Assembly (NCBI RefSeq): GCF_013294015.1 | Contig: NZ_JABSNO010000002.1 | Span: 161,039-225,038 of the forward strand | Direction: 5' to 3' | DNA from: Frigoriflavimonas asaccharolytica | GTDB lineage: Bacteria; Bacteroidota; Bacteroidia; Flavobacteriales; Weeksellaceae | Length of the DNA stretch: 64,000 bases | Shown here: positions 16,793-25,531 of the stretch, piece by piece | Numbering within the stretch: position 1 is the first letter of the stretch | How the letters are laid out: each line of letters begins with the position of its first letter | Program-made: the position numbers and the translations under genes | Notes under the pieces: model-generated | What the model was told of the DNA's origin: nothing | The model's input: the letters and a program-made list of their open reading frames with translations, nothing else | Databases searched by the model: none

Positions 16793-17364
16793 ACCAAAAA
16801 TTAAAACATGTAGCTTCTGCTTCTGTATTTGCATTCTTTTTATTTATTGCACTTGGAAGTGATGATGATAAAAAAACATCATCAACGGGCTCAAAAACTG
16901 AAAATCAAAATGTTGTTTCCGATACGGCATCAACAAGTGAAGCAAGCACTAAATGGCAATTTCAGGAGGATGTTGATAAAATGACTTCTAAAACAGTGAA
17001 ATATGCTTCAATAGATGCAAATGAAGTTTTAGAATTTGAATTTCCATACAACGGTGGCTCAATACCAAGTCTTACAATTAGAAAGAAAGATGGTGTAAAT
17101 GATATTTATTTAAAGGTTTCTAAAGGTCAATTTAACAGTTCTTATGATGGTGGTAATCTCAGAATTAAATTTGACGATGAGCAACCAAAAAAATTCTCTT
17201 TTAGTGGTGCATCAGATAACAGTATGGACATAGTATTTATAAATTCAACTAAAACAATTATTTCAAAACTTAAAAAAAGTAAAAAAATAATTATTGAAGT
17301 AGAATTTTATAATGAAGGTGTTAGACAAATGGAATTTGATGTATCAGGTTTTACATGGGAATAG
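16789..17364 (+). CDS. Membrane-anchored beta-rich protein, unknown function
   Basis: Encodes 191 aa. A hydrophobic N-terminal segment (about 9-24, ending ALGSDDDKK) lacks the lipobox Cys, so it may be a signal anchor. A Ser/Thr-rich linker follows, then a beta-rich domain from W56: MTSKTVKYASIDANE, FPYNGGS, LTIRKKDG, KGQF, IKFDDEQP and a final SGFTW. This order (two-strand GG, IR, KGQF, FDD) recurs in uncharacterised bacterial exported proteins, but I cannot give a function. It is coupled to the VanZ-like gene. Confidence 0.55.
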   Translation: MNQKLKHVASASVFAFFLFIALGSDDDKKTSSTGSKTENQNVVSDTASTSEASTKWQFQEDVDKMTSKTVKYASIDANEVLEFEFPYNGGSIPSLTIRKKDGVNDIYLKVSKGQFNSSYDGGNLRIKFDDEQPKKFSFSGASDNSMDIVFINSTKTIISKLKKSKKIIIEVEFYNEGVRQMEFDVSGFTWE

Positions 17365-17537
17365 GTCCAACCCGCTGTGCAAAATCTCCCGACTTTACGT
17401 TTCCAATTAAACAATACCACCCAAACAAAGTGGAATTTTTATAACAAATTTATTTTTTTATATGGATGAAAGTTCTTGTTTTTAGGTACTTTTACCTGTC
17501 GATAAAATATAATTTTAATTAATAAAAAATAGAAAAA

Positions 17538-17819
17538 ATGGCAAAGAAAGACGAAAAGACAACAGAGAAAGCATCTTCCAAAGCATCAAAAACATTGAAA
17601 GACAAAAAATCTTCTAAAGAAGAAAAGTCTGCTGCAGCATCTAAATTATCTAAATCTGCTGATAAGAAAAAATCAACAGCAAAAGATACAAAAGACACGA
17701 AGGGAAAGGCAGCAACGAAGAAGGAAACCAAGAAAAAGGCTCCCGCGAAGAAAGAAACAAAAGCGAAGGCTTCAGCTAAAAAGGAAACAAAAAAGAAGGA
17801 ACCAGCGAAGAAAAAATAA
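17538..17819 (+). CDS. Histone H1-like lysine/alanine-rich protein
   Basis: Encodes 93 aa made almost only of Lys, Ala, Ser, Thr, Glu and Asp. The C-terminal half repeats units such as KKETKKKAPA and KKETKAKASA, like the tails of H1-like bacterial proteins (Hc1, AlgP type) that bind DNA non-specifically. No hydrophobic core is present, so it is likely disordered. The plus frame is preferred over the opposite Phe-rich frame (17519-17860) because it has a normal start (GAAAAA 5 nt before ATG), typical composition and ends before a terminator. Confidence 0.75.
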   Translation: MAKKDEKTTEKASSKASKTLKDKKSSKEEKSAAASKLSKSADKKKSTAKDTKDTKGKAATKKETKKKAPAKKETKAKASAKKETKKKEPAKKK

Positions 17820-17863
17820 AATTTCTTTTCATCTCGCGGAAATAGAATCCGTAAGTTCAAAAC

Positions 17864-17896
17864 AAAAAAAATCCCGTGTTATACGGGATTTTTTAC
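17864..17896. terminator. Bidirectional terminator
   Basis: ATCCCGT (17871-17877) pairs with ACGGGAT (17883-17889) around GTTAT, extended by A/T tracts on both sides. Serves the H1-like gene (+) and the M3 peptidase gene (-). Confidence 0.88.
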
Positions 17897-17923
17897 ATTA
17901 GTTTTCAATCTTCAGAATTTCAA

Positions 17924-20062
17924 CTATTTTATAAAACCTTTATCTTTCAACAGAGCTTTAATGTCTGGATCTTTGCCCGTAAATTCTTTAAAAGCAACAT
18001 TTAGATCTTTAGAATTCCCGATGGATAGTATGTATTTTCTAAATCTGTCTCCGTTCGCTCTCGTCATTCCGCCGTTTTTAGAAATATAATCCCAAGCGTT
18101 TGAGTTCAACATATCGCTCCACATATAAGCATAATATCCTGCGGAATAACCACCGCCCCAAATGTGCGCAAAGTAGGGAGAATGATATCTAGGCGGAACT
18201 TCTGCCAAGTTGAAACCATATTTTTTCAACACATCTTTTTCAAATTCTAAAGTGGGTTTCAATTGATTTTCATCCGTAATGGAATGCCAACTCATATCCA
18301 AGGTTGCTGCAGAAACGAGTTCTGTAGTAGAATATCCCTGGTTGAATGCCGATGCTTTTTTTATTTTATCTACCAAAGCTTGCGGCATCGGTTTTTTGGT
18401 TTGATAATGCAGGGCATAATTCTTCAAAACCGCAGGTTCTAGCGCGAAAAATTCATTTATTTGAGATGGGAATTCTACAAAATCCCGTGGAGTAGCCGTA
18501 CCTGAAAGAGATACATATTTTTGGTCTGCAAACAAACCGTGCAAAGTATGCCCAAACTCATGGAACATCGTAGAAACATCGTCATAGCTGATCAAAGATG
18601 CTTTTCCAGGCGCAGGTTTTTGGTAATTAAATACATTCACGATCACTGGTTTTTGTCCTTTCATGTGAGATTGATCTACCAAATTATTCATCCAAGCGCC
18701 ACCATTTTTGTTGCTTCTGGTGTAGAAATCTAAATAATAAATGGCTAATGATTTTCCATCTTTATCAAATACTTCATAAGTTACCACATCTGGATGATAC
18801 ACGGGAAGATCTGTTCGTTTTTTAAAACTAATGCCATAAAATTGCTCTGCTGCGTAGAAAACGCCTTTTTCTAGTACGGTAGAAACCTCAAAATAAGGTT
18901 TTATTTCACTTTCGTCTAGATCATATTTTGCTTTTCTTACTTGTTCCGAATAGAAATTCCAATCCCAAGCTTCCACTTTGAAACCGCCTTTTTGACTATC
19001 GATCATATCTTGAATTTCCTTGCTCTCGCGCTTCGCAGTTTCTACGGCAGGAGTTGCCAATTGCGATAGAAGTTTAAGTGCATTTGTAGGGTTTTGCGCC
19101 ATCTGATCTTGCAATTTCCAATCTGCAAAAGATTTTTTGCCGAGCAATTTTGCTTTTTGCAAACGCAATTTCGCTTCCTTTTCTAGGGTTGCTCTAGTAT
19201 CTGCATCATCGCTTTTTTCTGCGCGATACCAAGATGCTTTGAAGAGTTTTTCTCTGGTATTTCTATTCTTTAGGTTTTGCAAAAGCGGTTGTTGCGTTGT
19301 ATTTTGCAAAGCAAGAAGATATTTTCCATCTTTGCCAGCAAGTTTTGCATCTGCTGCAGCACTCGCTATTTGATCTGGAGAAAGCCCATCCAATTCCTTC
19401 ACATCATCAATAATTAAGGCACCATTTTTTCGTGCGTCTAATAATTTATTGCCAAATTGAGTAGAAAGTGTTGCTAATTCTTTGTTGACGACTTTTAATT
19501 TTTCTTTGTCTGCAGAAGAAAGATTAGCACCGGCAATCTCAAAGTTTTGTTTGTAATATTCTAGCAAACGTTTGTCTTCACCTTGCAATTTGCTTGCATC
19601 AATAGCTTTTATTCTGGTGTACAATTTTTCATTTAAATAAATTTTATCCGAATGTCCTGCAAAAATTGGCGAATATTCTTCGTCCAAAGCTTGCAATGTA
19701 GGATTGGTGTTGGAACCGGTAAGATTTCCAAAAACGATTCTTGCACGGCTCAATATTTCGCCGCTGTTTTCTAAAGCGACAACGGTATTTTCAAAAGTTG
19801 GAGCATCAGCATTGTTGGCAATTGCATCAATCTCTTGAAGCTGAATTTTCAAACCATAATCAAAAGCGGGTTTGAAGTGTTCATCTTTTATTTTATCAAA
19901 TTCTGGTGCTTGATATTGCAAAGAACTTTTCTTCATAAAAGGATTATTTGCTAATTCCATTGGGATTGAAGGCATATTGGTATTGGTTGTTTTATCCATC
20001 GTAGTGCAAGCGGTAGTCATCGTCAATGCGGAAACGATAGCGATCGGAACTATATTTTTCAT
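17924..20062 (-). CDS. dcp: M3-family dipeptidyl carboxypeptidase (Dcp-like lipoprotein)
   Basis: Encodes 712 aa, the length of Dcp, a zinc metallopeptidase that removes C-terminal dipeptides. The M3 motif is FHEFGHTLH with zinc-binding His501 and His505 and catalytic Glu502. The N terminus has a hydrophobic segment ending TTAC, which fits a lipobox, so the enzyme is probably anchored in the cell envelope. With the S9 and M20 enzymes of this window it suggests stepwise peptide use. Oligopeptidase A is an alternative; export and length favour Dcp. Confidence 0.9.
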   Translation of the reverse strand: MKNIVPIAIVSALTMTTACTTMDKTTNTNMPSIPMELANNPFMKKSSLQYQAPEFDKIKDEHFKPAFDYGLKIQLQEIDAIANNADAPTFENTVVALENSGEILSRARIVFGNLTGSNTNPTLQALDEEYSPIFAGHSDKIYLNEKLYTRIKAIDASKLQGEDKRLLEYYKQNFEIAGANLSSADKEKLKVVNKELATLSTQFGNKLLDARKNGALIIDDVKELDGLSPDQIASAAADAKLAGKDGKYLLALQNTTQQPLLQNLKNRNTREKLFKASWYRAEKSDDADTRATLEKEAKLRLQKAKLLGKKSFADWKLQDQMAQNPTNALKLLSQLATPAVETAKRESKEIQDMIDSQKGGFKVEAWDWNFYSEQVRKAKYDLDESEIKPYFEVSTVLEKGVFYAAEQFYGISFKKRTDLPVYHPDVVTYEVFDKDGKSLAIYYLDFYTRSNKNGGAWMNNLVDQSHMKGQKPVIVNVFNYQKPAPGKASLISYDDVSTMFHEFGHTLHGLFADQKYVSLSGTATPRDFVEFPSQINEFFALEPAVLKNYALHYQTKKPMPQALVDKIKKASAFNQGYSTTELVSAATLDMSWHSITDENQLKPTLEFEKDVLKKYGFNLAEVPPRYHSPYFAHIWGGGYSAGYYAYMWSDMLNSNAWDYISKNGGMTRANGDRFRKYILSIGNSKDLNVAFKEFTGKDPDIKALLKDKGFIK

Positions 20063-20202
20063 ATATAAATAATTGTTTTTTAATTTAATTTGTCCACACT
20101 TAAAATTTCATCGGTTCATTTACCAAATCTAATGAGATCGGTTTCATCTAAATTAATTTAATTTTAAGAGCATTAAAGATACGGTTTTTCGCTTTAAATC
20201 TC

Positions 20203-20210
20203 TATTTTTG
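20203..20210 (+). promoter_or_regulatory. TATTTTTG -7 box before DUF2807 gene
   Basis: TATTTTTG matches TAnnTTTG 40 bp upstream of the ATG at 20251. No TTTG box lies at the right distance, so the call is weak. Confidence 0.35.
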
Positions 20211-20250
20211 TGAAAGAGAACTTCCTTTTAAATATTAAATTTTATCTATT

Positions 20251-21081
20251 ATGAAAAAATCAATTCTTATTTTATCTTCATTTTTAATGGTAAGCACTTC
20301 TTGTATCCAAACAAGCGGATCTAATGGGAAAAAAGGCGAAGATGGCATCAGTTTTTCCTTGAATGGAAACGAGGGAAAAGGACCGATAAAAGAAAAAACC
20401 GTTACAGAAAATTTTTCTAGAGTGGAGGTTTCCAATGCTATAGAAGCAGAAATTTTCAAATCTACAGAAAATAAAGTGGTAATTTCTGCGCCATATGATA
20501 TTTTAGAGTATGTAGATGCAAGTTTGCAATCTGATGGAACAATGAGAATTGGTATTAATAATAATTCATCTTGGAACACTGGAATTTCTACAAAAAATAT
20601 ACGAGTGAAAATTTATACTAAAGAATTAACTTTTGTTGAAGCCAATAGCTCTGCCGAAATTACCTTGAGAGATAAATTTTCTAATGAAAAAATGGAAGTA
20701 AATGTTTCTAGTTCTGGAGAAATGATGGGTGATCTTGAAACCAATAATTTAAAAATGTATATTGGAAGCAGCGGAGAATTTGAAGGAACTATATGGGCAG
20801 ATGTTGGAGATATTTCTGTCAATTCTAGCGGCGATGCAAACTTGAAAGGAAAAATACAAAATGCTGCAATTTCTGTAAGTTCTAGTGGATATTTGGACGG
20901 CAAAAATTTAGAAATTAAAAATGGGAAATTAGAAGCATCTTCTTCTGGAAGTTTAGACGTGATGATTTCTGTAAATGCAAATGCAGATGCTTCTTCTAGC
21001 GGATCTATCAATATCAAAAAAATGGGCAACGCTGCCATCACAAAATCAGAAAGCAGTAGTGGAAGTGTTTCAATACAATAA
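20251..21081 (+). CDS. Head GIN (DUF2807) domain lipoprotein
   Basis: Encodes 276 aa with a lipobox (STSC, Cys18). After a Gly/Asn-rich linker comes the start of the DUF2807 domain (VTENFSRVEVSNAIEAEI), then a right-handed beta solenoid built from short repeats rich in SSSG and SGE/SGS (for example VSSSGEMMG, GSSGEFEG, NSSGDANL, VSSSGYLDG). Such proteins are common envelope lipoproteins in Bacteroidota; their role is unknown, adhesin-like or structural. Single gene. Confidence 0.85.
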   Translation: MKKSILILSSFLMVSTSCIQTSGSNGKKGEDGISFSLNGNEGKGPIKEKTVTENFSRVEVSNAIEAEIFKSTENKVVISAPYDILEYVDASLQSDGTMRIGINNNSSWNTGISTKNIRVKIYTKELTFVEANSSAEITLRDKFSNEKMEVNVSSSGEMMGDLETNNLKMYIGSSGEFEGTIWADVGDISVNSSGDANLKGKIQNAAISVSSSGYLDGKNLEIKNGKLEASSSGSLDVMISVNANADASSSGSINIKKMGNAAITKSESSSGSVSIQ

Positions 21082-21177
21082 ATAAAGTTGATGAATTATG
21101 AATGATTATTGAATCTTGTATATTTTTAAATCAAACATCTTTCATCATTTATCTTTCATCTTTCATCATTAATAAAT

Positions 21178-23040
21178 TTAATCCAATTTTTCTTCATCTT
21201 CATCATTGTCTTTCCAAAGACCTTCGTCAAAGGAAAGGCTATCAAAATTGAGCAGATTTTCTTCTAATTTTAGAGACTCTTTTGTACTAAAATAAAGTCC
21301 ATCTTTGGTATCTTCTTGTGCTAATTTTCTTACAGAAGCTCTATCAATTAAAGTAAATCTTTTGCCCATTCTGCGTGCCATATATTTTCGCATACCGGTT
21401 TCGTGTAGTAGATCTACTGCCATATTTACGGCGGTTCCCAATGTTTCTCTGTAAATATGATTCACGTCTTGTTTTAAATAATCGTAGGCATCTGTTCGGT
21501 TTTTTGCACGCACAAATATTTTTAAATGCGGAAAATTTTCTTTCGCAAGTTCAATCACATACTTATTAGCTTCTGGATCGTCCAAACAGAGCACCAAAAT
21601 CTCTGCAGTTTCTGCACCAGCTTGTCTCAAAATTGCCAAACGTGTAGCATCTCCATAGAAAACTTTGAAGCCATAGCTTCGCAGCAATTTCACGCGATCG
21701 GAATCGTGATCCAAAATGGTTGATCTTATTTTATTGGCACGCAAAAGCCTACCAACTGTGCTTCCAAAATGCCCAAATCCTACGATGATTATTTTTCTGG
21801 GTTGCAAAGTATCTGGTAACTGCAGATCATTATTTTCTTCTCTTTTTGTATTAAAATTGGGTGCAATCCAATGGTCATTTATTAAAATAATAAAAGGTGT
21901 GATAATCATCGTAATGGCAACTACCGCCATTAGTTGAGCATTTAATTCTCCAGTTATTAAAAATAAACCTACAGAATAATTTAATAATACAAACGCAAAT
22001 TCTCCTACCTGCGAAAGTCCGAAAGCATAAAGAAAATTTTGATCATTGCTCAATTTAAAAAATTTCCCAATCCCAAAAAGTACAGAGAATTTCACAATCA
22101 AAACCATCAAAACCATACTCAGGATGAAAATAGGATCTTCTAAAATTACAGCAAAATTGATACTCGCACCAACACTCACGAAAAATACGGCAAGAAATAA
22201 ACCTTTGAAAGGATCTATTTGAGCCTCCATTTCATGGCGAAATTCGCTGTTTGCAAGCATTACACCTGCGATAAATGTTCCTAATGCAGGGCTTAAACCT
22301 ACCATAATCATCAATTCTGAAACGCCTAAAACGAGAAATAGAGCAGAAGCAGTGAGCAATTCGCTCATATTGCTTTTTGAAACGTAGCGCAAAAATGGGA
22401 CAAAAATATATCTTCCTAAAAATATTAATAATACAACTCCCAAAATTACCGACGAACTTTGCATCCATTCTGGCAATTTTTGAATGAGTAAAGTAGCAAC
22501 TGTCTCTTTTTCTTTTGGATGGTATTGCGCAATAAATGGTAATAAAGCCAAAATTGGTATAAAAGCAATATCTTGAAATAATAAATTTGAAAATGAAGCT
22601 TCACCTGCAGCAGATCCAAAAAGATTTTTTTCTTGTAATATCTGTAAAACTATAGCGGTAGAAGAAAGTGAAAAGCATAATGCAATCGTCAATGCTTCGT
22701 CTATTCGCCAATTGAAAAGGTACAAAATACCAAATATTAAACCTGTTGTAAGCAAAACTTGAGACAAACCAAGACCAATGATTTTTTTTCTCATTGCCCA
22801 AAATTTCTTGGGTTCCATCTCTAGTCCCACCAAAAAAAGCAACATGACAACTCCAAATTCTGTAACGTGCATTACGTCTTCTTCTTGATTTCCTGTCAAT
22901 TTTAAAACAAAAGGACCGATGATAATTCCACCAACGATGTACCCAATCACAGAACTGAAACCAAATTTCCGTACGAGTGGTACCATAATAATGGCTGCTC
23001 CTAGAAAGACCAATAAAGTCATTGCAAAATTTCCTTCCAT
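21178..23040 (-). CDS. CPA2-family K+/H+ antiporter with RCK domain (KefB/KefC-like)
   Basis: Encodes 620 aa. About 12-13 membrane helices form the Na+/H+-exchanger fold (FLVGLEMEPKKFW, SLSSTAIVLQIL, GLSPALGTFIAGVMLANSEF). From about residue 410 a cytoplasmic Rossmann RCK/TrkA-N domain follows: IIVGFGHFGSTVGRLLRANK and YGDATRLAILRQAGA, the site that binds nucleotide or glutathione in Kef. The upstream gene, 1 nt away, is a KefF/KefG-like flavoprotein, the usual regulatory partner, so the pair likely works as a gated K+ efflux system protecting against electrophiles. Confidence 0.9.
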   Translation of the reverse strand: MEGNFAMTLLVFLGAAIIMVPLVRKFGFSSVIGYIVGGIIIGPFVLKLTGNQEEDVMHVTEFGVVMLLFLVGLEMEPKKFWAMRKKIIGLGLSQVLLTTGLIFGILYLFNWRIDEALTIALCFSLSSTAIVLQILQEKNLFGSAAGEASFSNLLFQDIAFIPILALLPFIAQYHPKEKETVATLLIQKLPEWMQSSSVILGVVLLIFLGRYIFVPFLRYVSKSNMSELLTASALFLVLGVSELMIMVGLSPALGTFIAGVMLANSEFRHEMEAQIDPFKGLFLAVFFVSVGASINFAVILEDPIFILSMVLMVLIVKFSVLFGIGKFFKLSNDQNFLYAFGLSQVGEFAFVLLNYSVGLFLITGELNAQLMAVVAITMIITPFIILINDHWIAPNFNTKREENNDLQLPDTLQPRKIIIVGFGHFGSTVGRLLRANKIRSTILDHDSDRVKLLRSYGFKVFYGDATRLAILRQAGAETAEILVLCLDDPEANKYVIELAKENFPHLKIFVRAKNRTDAYDYLKQDVNHIYRETLGTAVNMAVDLLHETGMRKYMARRMGKRFTLIDRASVRKLAQEDTKDGLYFSTKESLKLEENLLNFDSLSFDEGLWKDNDEDEEKLD

Positions 23041-23041
23041 T

Positions 23042-23566
23042 TTATTCTTCTTCTAAAATTTTATCAAACATTGCTTTATGCGCAATTATTTCTTTTTTGC
23101 TGATAAGTTCTGCATTGTAAATTGGCAAAATATCGAGTAATTTTATTTCGTTTGTTTTTAATGTTACCAAAAGTCCAGAAATCATTTCTTCTATGGTGTA
23201 ATGATATTGACCATCTCTGCCAAATAATTCTTCTTTGGAACCTGCGGTTATTAAAATTACAGCTTCTTTTCCTTTCATTGGATTTTCTGCGGCATCTAAT
23301 CTCCAAGAAACATCAAAAACTTCGTCTATCCAAAGTTTTAAAAGGGGTGGAATTCCAAAAAATATGAGTGGAAAATGAAAAATTATTCTGTCGAAATGAA
23401 TAATTCTTTTTCTCTCTCGAAATGCGGGAATGTGAAAATCTGCATATTCTTCATACAAATCTCGGAAGGTATAATGGTGATGGCGCACATAAAAATTGAG
23501 CAGCATCTTGTTAGACTCCGAATATTCTAGATAAGGATGAGCAAAAAGTACGAGTGTATTTTTCAA
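23042..23566 (-). CDS. NAD(P)H-dependent oxidoreductase, KefF/KefG-like
   Basis: Encodes 174 aa of the flavodoxin-like NQO1 family. NTLVLFAHPYLEYSESNKML is the FMN-phosphate region, FHFPLIFFGIPPLLKLWIDE the conserved core and AVILITAGSKEELFG a later strand. Members bound to KefC/KefB activate the transporter and reduce quinones. Only 1 nt separates its stop from the antiporter start, so co-expression is near certain. The length agrees with KefF (176 aa). Confidence 0.88.
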   Translation of the reverse strand: MKNTLVLFAHPYLEYSESNKMLLNFYVRHHHYTFRDLYEEYADFHIPAFRERKRIIHFDRIIFHFPLIFFGIPPLLKLWIDEVFDVSWRLDAAENPMKGKEAVILITAGSKEELFGRDGQYHYTIEEMISGLLVTLKTNEIKLLDILPIYNAELISKKEIIAHKAMFDKILEEE

Positions 23567-23751
23567 ATATGGTGCATTTTCTCAAAGATAGAGAAAAGTT
23601 GATTAAAAAAAATTTAGAAATAGAAAATTTTATCTGCTGATAGTAGAAATACATTTAGGCAACCAACAGAAGTAAATGTTAGATTAATTGTAGGATATTC
23701 ATTTAATTTTAAATATTCAATAATTTACCATTCCAGAAGAATTTTCATGAA

Positions 23752-24035
23752 TTATGACTTCAAATCATCTTCCCATTTTTAAAATCCGAAAACAGAAATG
23801 ATATAACCTTTCCGAAATTCGAAAACAACTCTGTAACCTTTAAATATCAATTCGCGAATATTTTCATTTTCAAAAAATCTGGATTTCTTGTAAGCAGAAG
23901 GTTGATTTGGAATTTCTCAATCATAAGAATTATATCTGATCTAAATTTTTCTGCGGCAATAGGTTTATCTCGTGCTATAAAGTTGACTTGTCTATCTAAT
24001 TTGTTTAAAAAAGTTTTGGTAAAAACCACTTTCAT
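23752..24035 (-). pseudogene. RelE/ParE-family toxin with frameshift and nonsense codon
   Basis: ATG 24033-24035 opens a frame reading MKVVFTKTFLNKLDRQVNFI and on to MIEKFQIN. A 1-nt loss near 23899-23908 throws it out of frame. In the shifted frame the family sequence continues as PSAYKKSRFFENENIRELIF, KGYRVVFEFRKGYIISVFGF, then TAA (23779-23781) and KWEDDLKS followed by a second TAA (23752-23754). RelE/ParE toxins of this kind end with that KW-x-DDL tail, so both lesions interrupt a real gene. The start overlaps the antitoxin stop (ATGA). The toxin should be dead. Confidence 0.85.
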
Positions 24036-24265
24036 TCTCTCAGCTTTTTTACAATATTATAATGTTGCTTTACGTCTTCAATTGTATATAACTCTGCATC
24101 AGGCCACTGGGAATAAGCATAATCTTCTTCTAATTCTCTTTTAGTTTGCAAAAACTGTTGATCTTTTTTTTCTTCAACTTGTAAATCTTTTTCAGAAAAT
24201 GTGGCAAGAACTGTTTTCAATTTTTTCGCAATATTATCGTTGAAGTGTAAAATTAATGTATTCAT
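24032..24265 (-). CDS. Antitoxin partner of the decayed toxin
   Basis: Encodes 77 aa from the ATG at 24263-24265 (MNTLILHFNDNIAKKLKTVL); the frame extends 21 codons further upstream but that part is a stray hydrophobic stretch. The beginning, with ILHFNDNIAKK, resembles ribbon-helix-helix-type antitoxins; the C-terminal half (YAYSQWPDAELYTIEDVKQH) would wrap the toxin. It overlaps the toxin pseudogene by 4 nt. With the toxin broken, the gene is an orphan antitoxin. It ends without its own terminator. Confidence 0.65.
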   Translation of the reverse strand: MNTLILHFNDNIAKKLKTVLATFSEKDLQVEEKKDQQFLQTKRELEEDYAYSQWPDAELYTIEDVKQHYNIVKKLRE

Positions 24266-24321
24266 AAACAAGATGTATATTACAAATATAGAAACAATTA
24301 TTTTAAATATTTCCAAATTTT

Positions 24322-25122
24322 CTACCAACCTCCAGAAGCACCACCTCCGCCAAAACTTCCGCCGCCACCGAAACCGCCAAAACCACCACCACCAAAACCT
24401 CCACCGCTAGATCTGCCGCCACCAAAACTTCCTGGGAAGGGAAAAAATCCGCCTGGAAAATTTCTGGCTCCGCGTCTGGAAAGAATCACATCATCATCAT
24501 CGTCGTTATTTCTGCCGCCGCCCTTATTTTTAAATAGTAGACTGAAAATTAGAAGAGCAAAAAATAATATCAATAGTATTTCAAATGAGCTCAATCCTTC
24601 CTCATCTTTTACGACAGTTTCTGGCTTAAATTTACCTTGTACAGCTTCCATTATTGCAGAAGTACCACGATTGATGCCTTCGTACCAAAGTCCTTGCTTG
24701 AAATTTGGTGTTACAATATAATCTAAAATTTGACCAGCAACCGAGGCAGTTAGGTATTGCTCCACGTTTCTACCTTGTTGGATAGACATTTTCCGGTCTT
24801 CCGTAGCGATTAAAAATACAAAACCATTGTCTTTTGCGCTTTGCCCAATTCCCCATTTTTCTCCGAATTGTGTTGCGAGAAAATTTACATCTTCACCTTT
24901 CGTAGATTTAATGATGATCACTTCGATTTCCGTAGAAGTAGAATCTGAAAATTTGATGAGTTTATCGTTTAAAGATTGCTTTTCAGAAGCGTTTAAAAGT
25001 CCAGCTTCATCGTAAACAGGATATAAAATTTGAGGTTTTGCCGGAATGGTATATTGTGCTCCCAAAAATTGAAAACACAAAATGATTAAAATAAAAAATA
25101 ATTTAAGAGAAGGTAATCTCAT
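24322..25122 (-). CDS. TPM-domain membrane protein, YgcG-like
   Basis: I start it at the ATG at 25122 (MRLPSLKLFFILIILCFQFL), which gives a clean signal peptide; an ATG four codons upstream (25134) is the alternative. The TPM domain (DEAGLLNASEKQSLNDKL to about residue 165) is lumenal/periplasmic, then one membrane helix (FEILLILFFALLIFSLLF), an Asp run and a long Gly/Phe/Ser-rich tail ending GGGGASGGW. TPM proteins with such tails occur next to lemA in many bacteria; biochemical role unknown. It overlaps the preceding TPM gene by about 20 nt. Confidence 0.85.
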   Translation of the reverse strand: MRLPSLKLFFILIILCFQFLGAQYTIPAKPQILYPVYDEAGLLNASEKQSLNDKLIKFSDSTSTEIEVIIIKSTKGEDVNFLATQFGEKWGIGQSAKDNGFVFLIATEDRKMSIQQGRNVEQYLTASVAGQILDYIVTPNFKQGLWYEGINRGTSAIMEAVQGKFKPETVVKDEEGLSSFEILLILFFALLIFSLLFKNKGGGRNNDDDDDVILSRRGARNFPGGFFPFPGSFGGGRSSGGGFGGGGFGGFGGGGSFGGGGASGGW

Positions 25123-25531
25123 CTGGAAGTTCATTAGGATTTTCTCCCGTTATTGGAAAATGATTTTTCAGTTCTATTCCAGTTTTCAATACAGAACTTT
25201 TTAGTGCTTTGTAGAAATTTCCTTTTGCAAATTCTGCGGTAATATAATCGTGCATCACATCCCAAAATTTTTGATCTACACATCTGCTAATACCTTCGTC
25301 ACCGATGATTGTAAGATATTTTTGCTCAAAATTCACGTGAAAAAGTACCGCATTTTTTTCAGCAGTTTTATCTTTGCAAAGCGTTTTGAAAACTTCAAAC
25401 GCGACCTCTGCATTGCGATCATCCGTGTTGGAATCGATGTGAATTCTTATTTCTCCTGTAGAATTATTTTCTGCAGTTTTGATGGTTTCAACCAAAGAAT
25501 CCATTTCTATATTGGTGAGGAAATTACTCAT
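25103..25531 (-). CDS. Soluble TPM-domain protein
   Basis: Encodes 142 aa, a shorter TPM-domain protein without signal peptide or anchor. The conserved parts are IKTAENNSTGEIRIHIDS, NAVLFHVNFEQKYLTIIGDEGI and the C-terminal AFAKGNFYKAL-like segment (ITAEFAKGNFYKALKSSV). Second gene of a lemA-TPM-TPM operon: its start overlaps the lemA stop by 1 nt, and its end overlaps the next gene. It may be a cytoplasmic partner of the exported TPM protein (inference). Confidence 0.85.
   Translation of the reverse strand: MSNFLTNIEMDSLVETIKTAENNSTGEIRIHIDSNTDDRNAEVAFEVFKTLCKDKTAEKNAVLFHVNFEQKYLTIIGDEGISRCVDQKFWDVMHDYITAEFAKGNFYKALKSSVLKTGIELKNHFPITGENPNELPDEITFS

Noticed and set aside
17519..17860. 113-residue Phe-rich minus-strand ORF
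   Set aside because: It is the antisense of the lysine-rich H1-like gene (AAA/AAG read as TTT/CTT) and crosses no promoter.
21084..21177. TCTTTCATC direct repeats before the Kef-like gene end
   Set aside because: Three short AT-rich copies only; low complexity is a sufficient explanation.
24266..24328. N-terminal extension of the antitoxin
   Set aside because: Adds a hydrophobic stretch not seen in this antitoxin type; ATG 24265 gives the usual ILHFNDNIAKK start.
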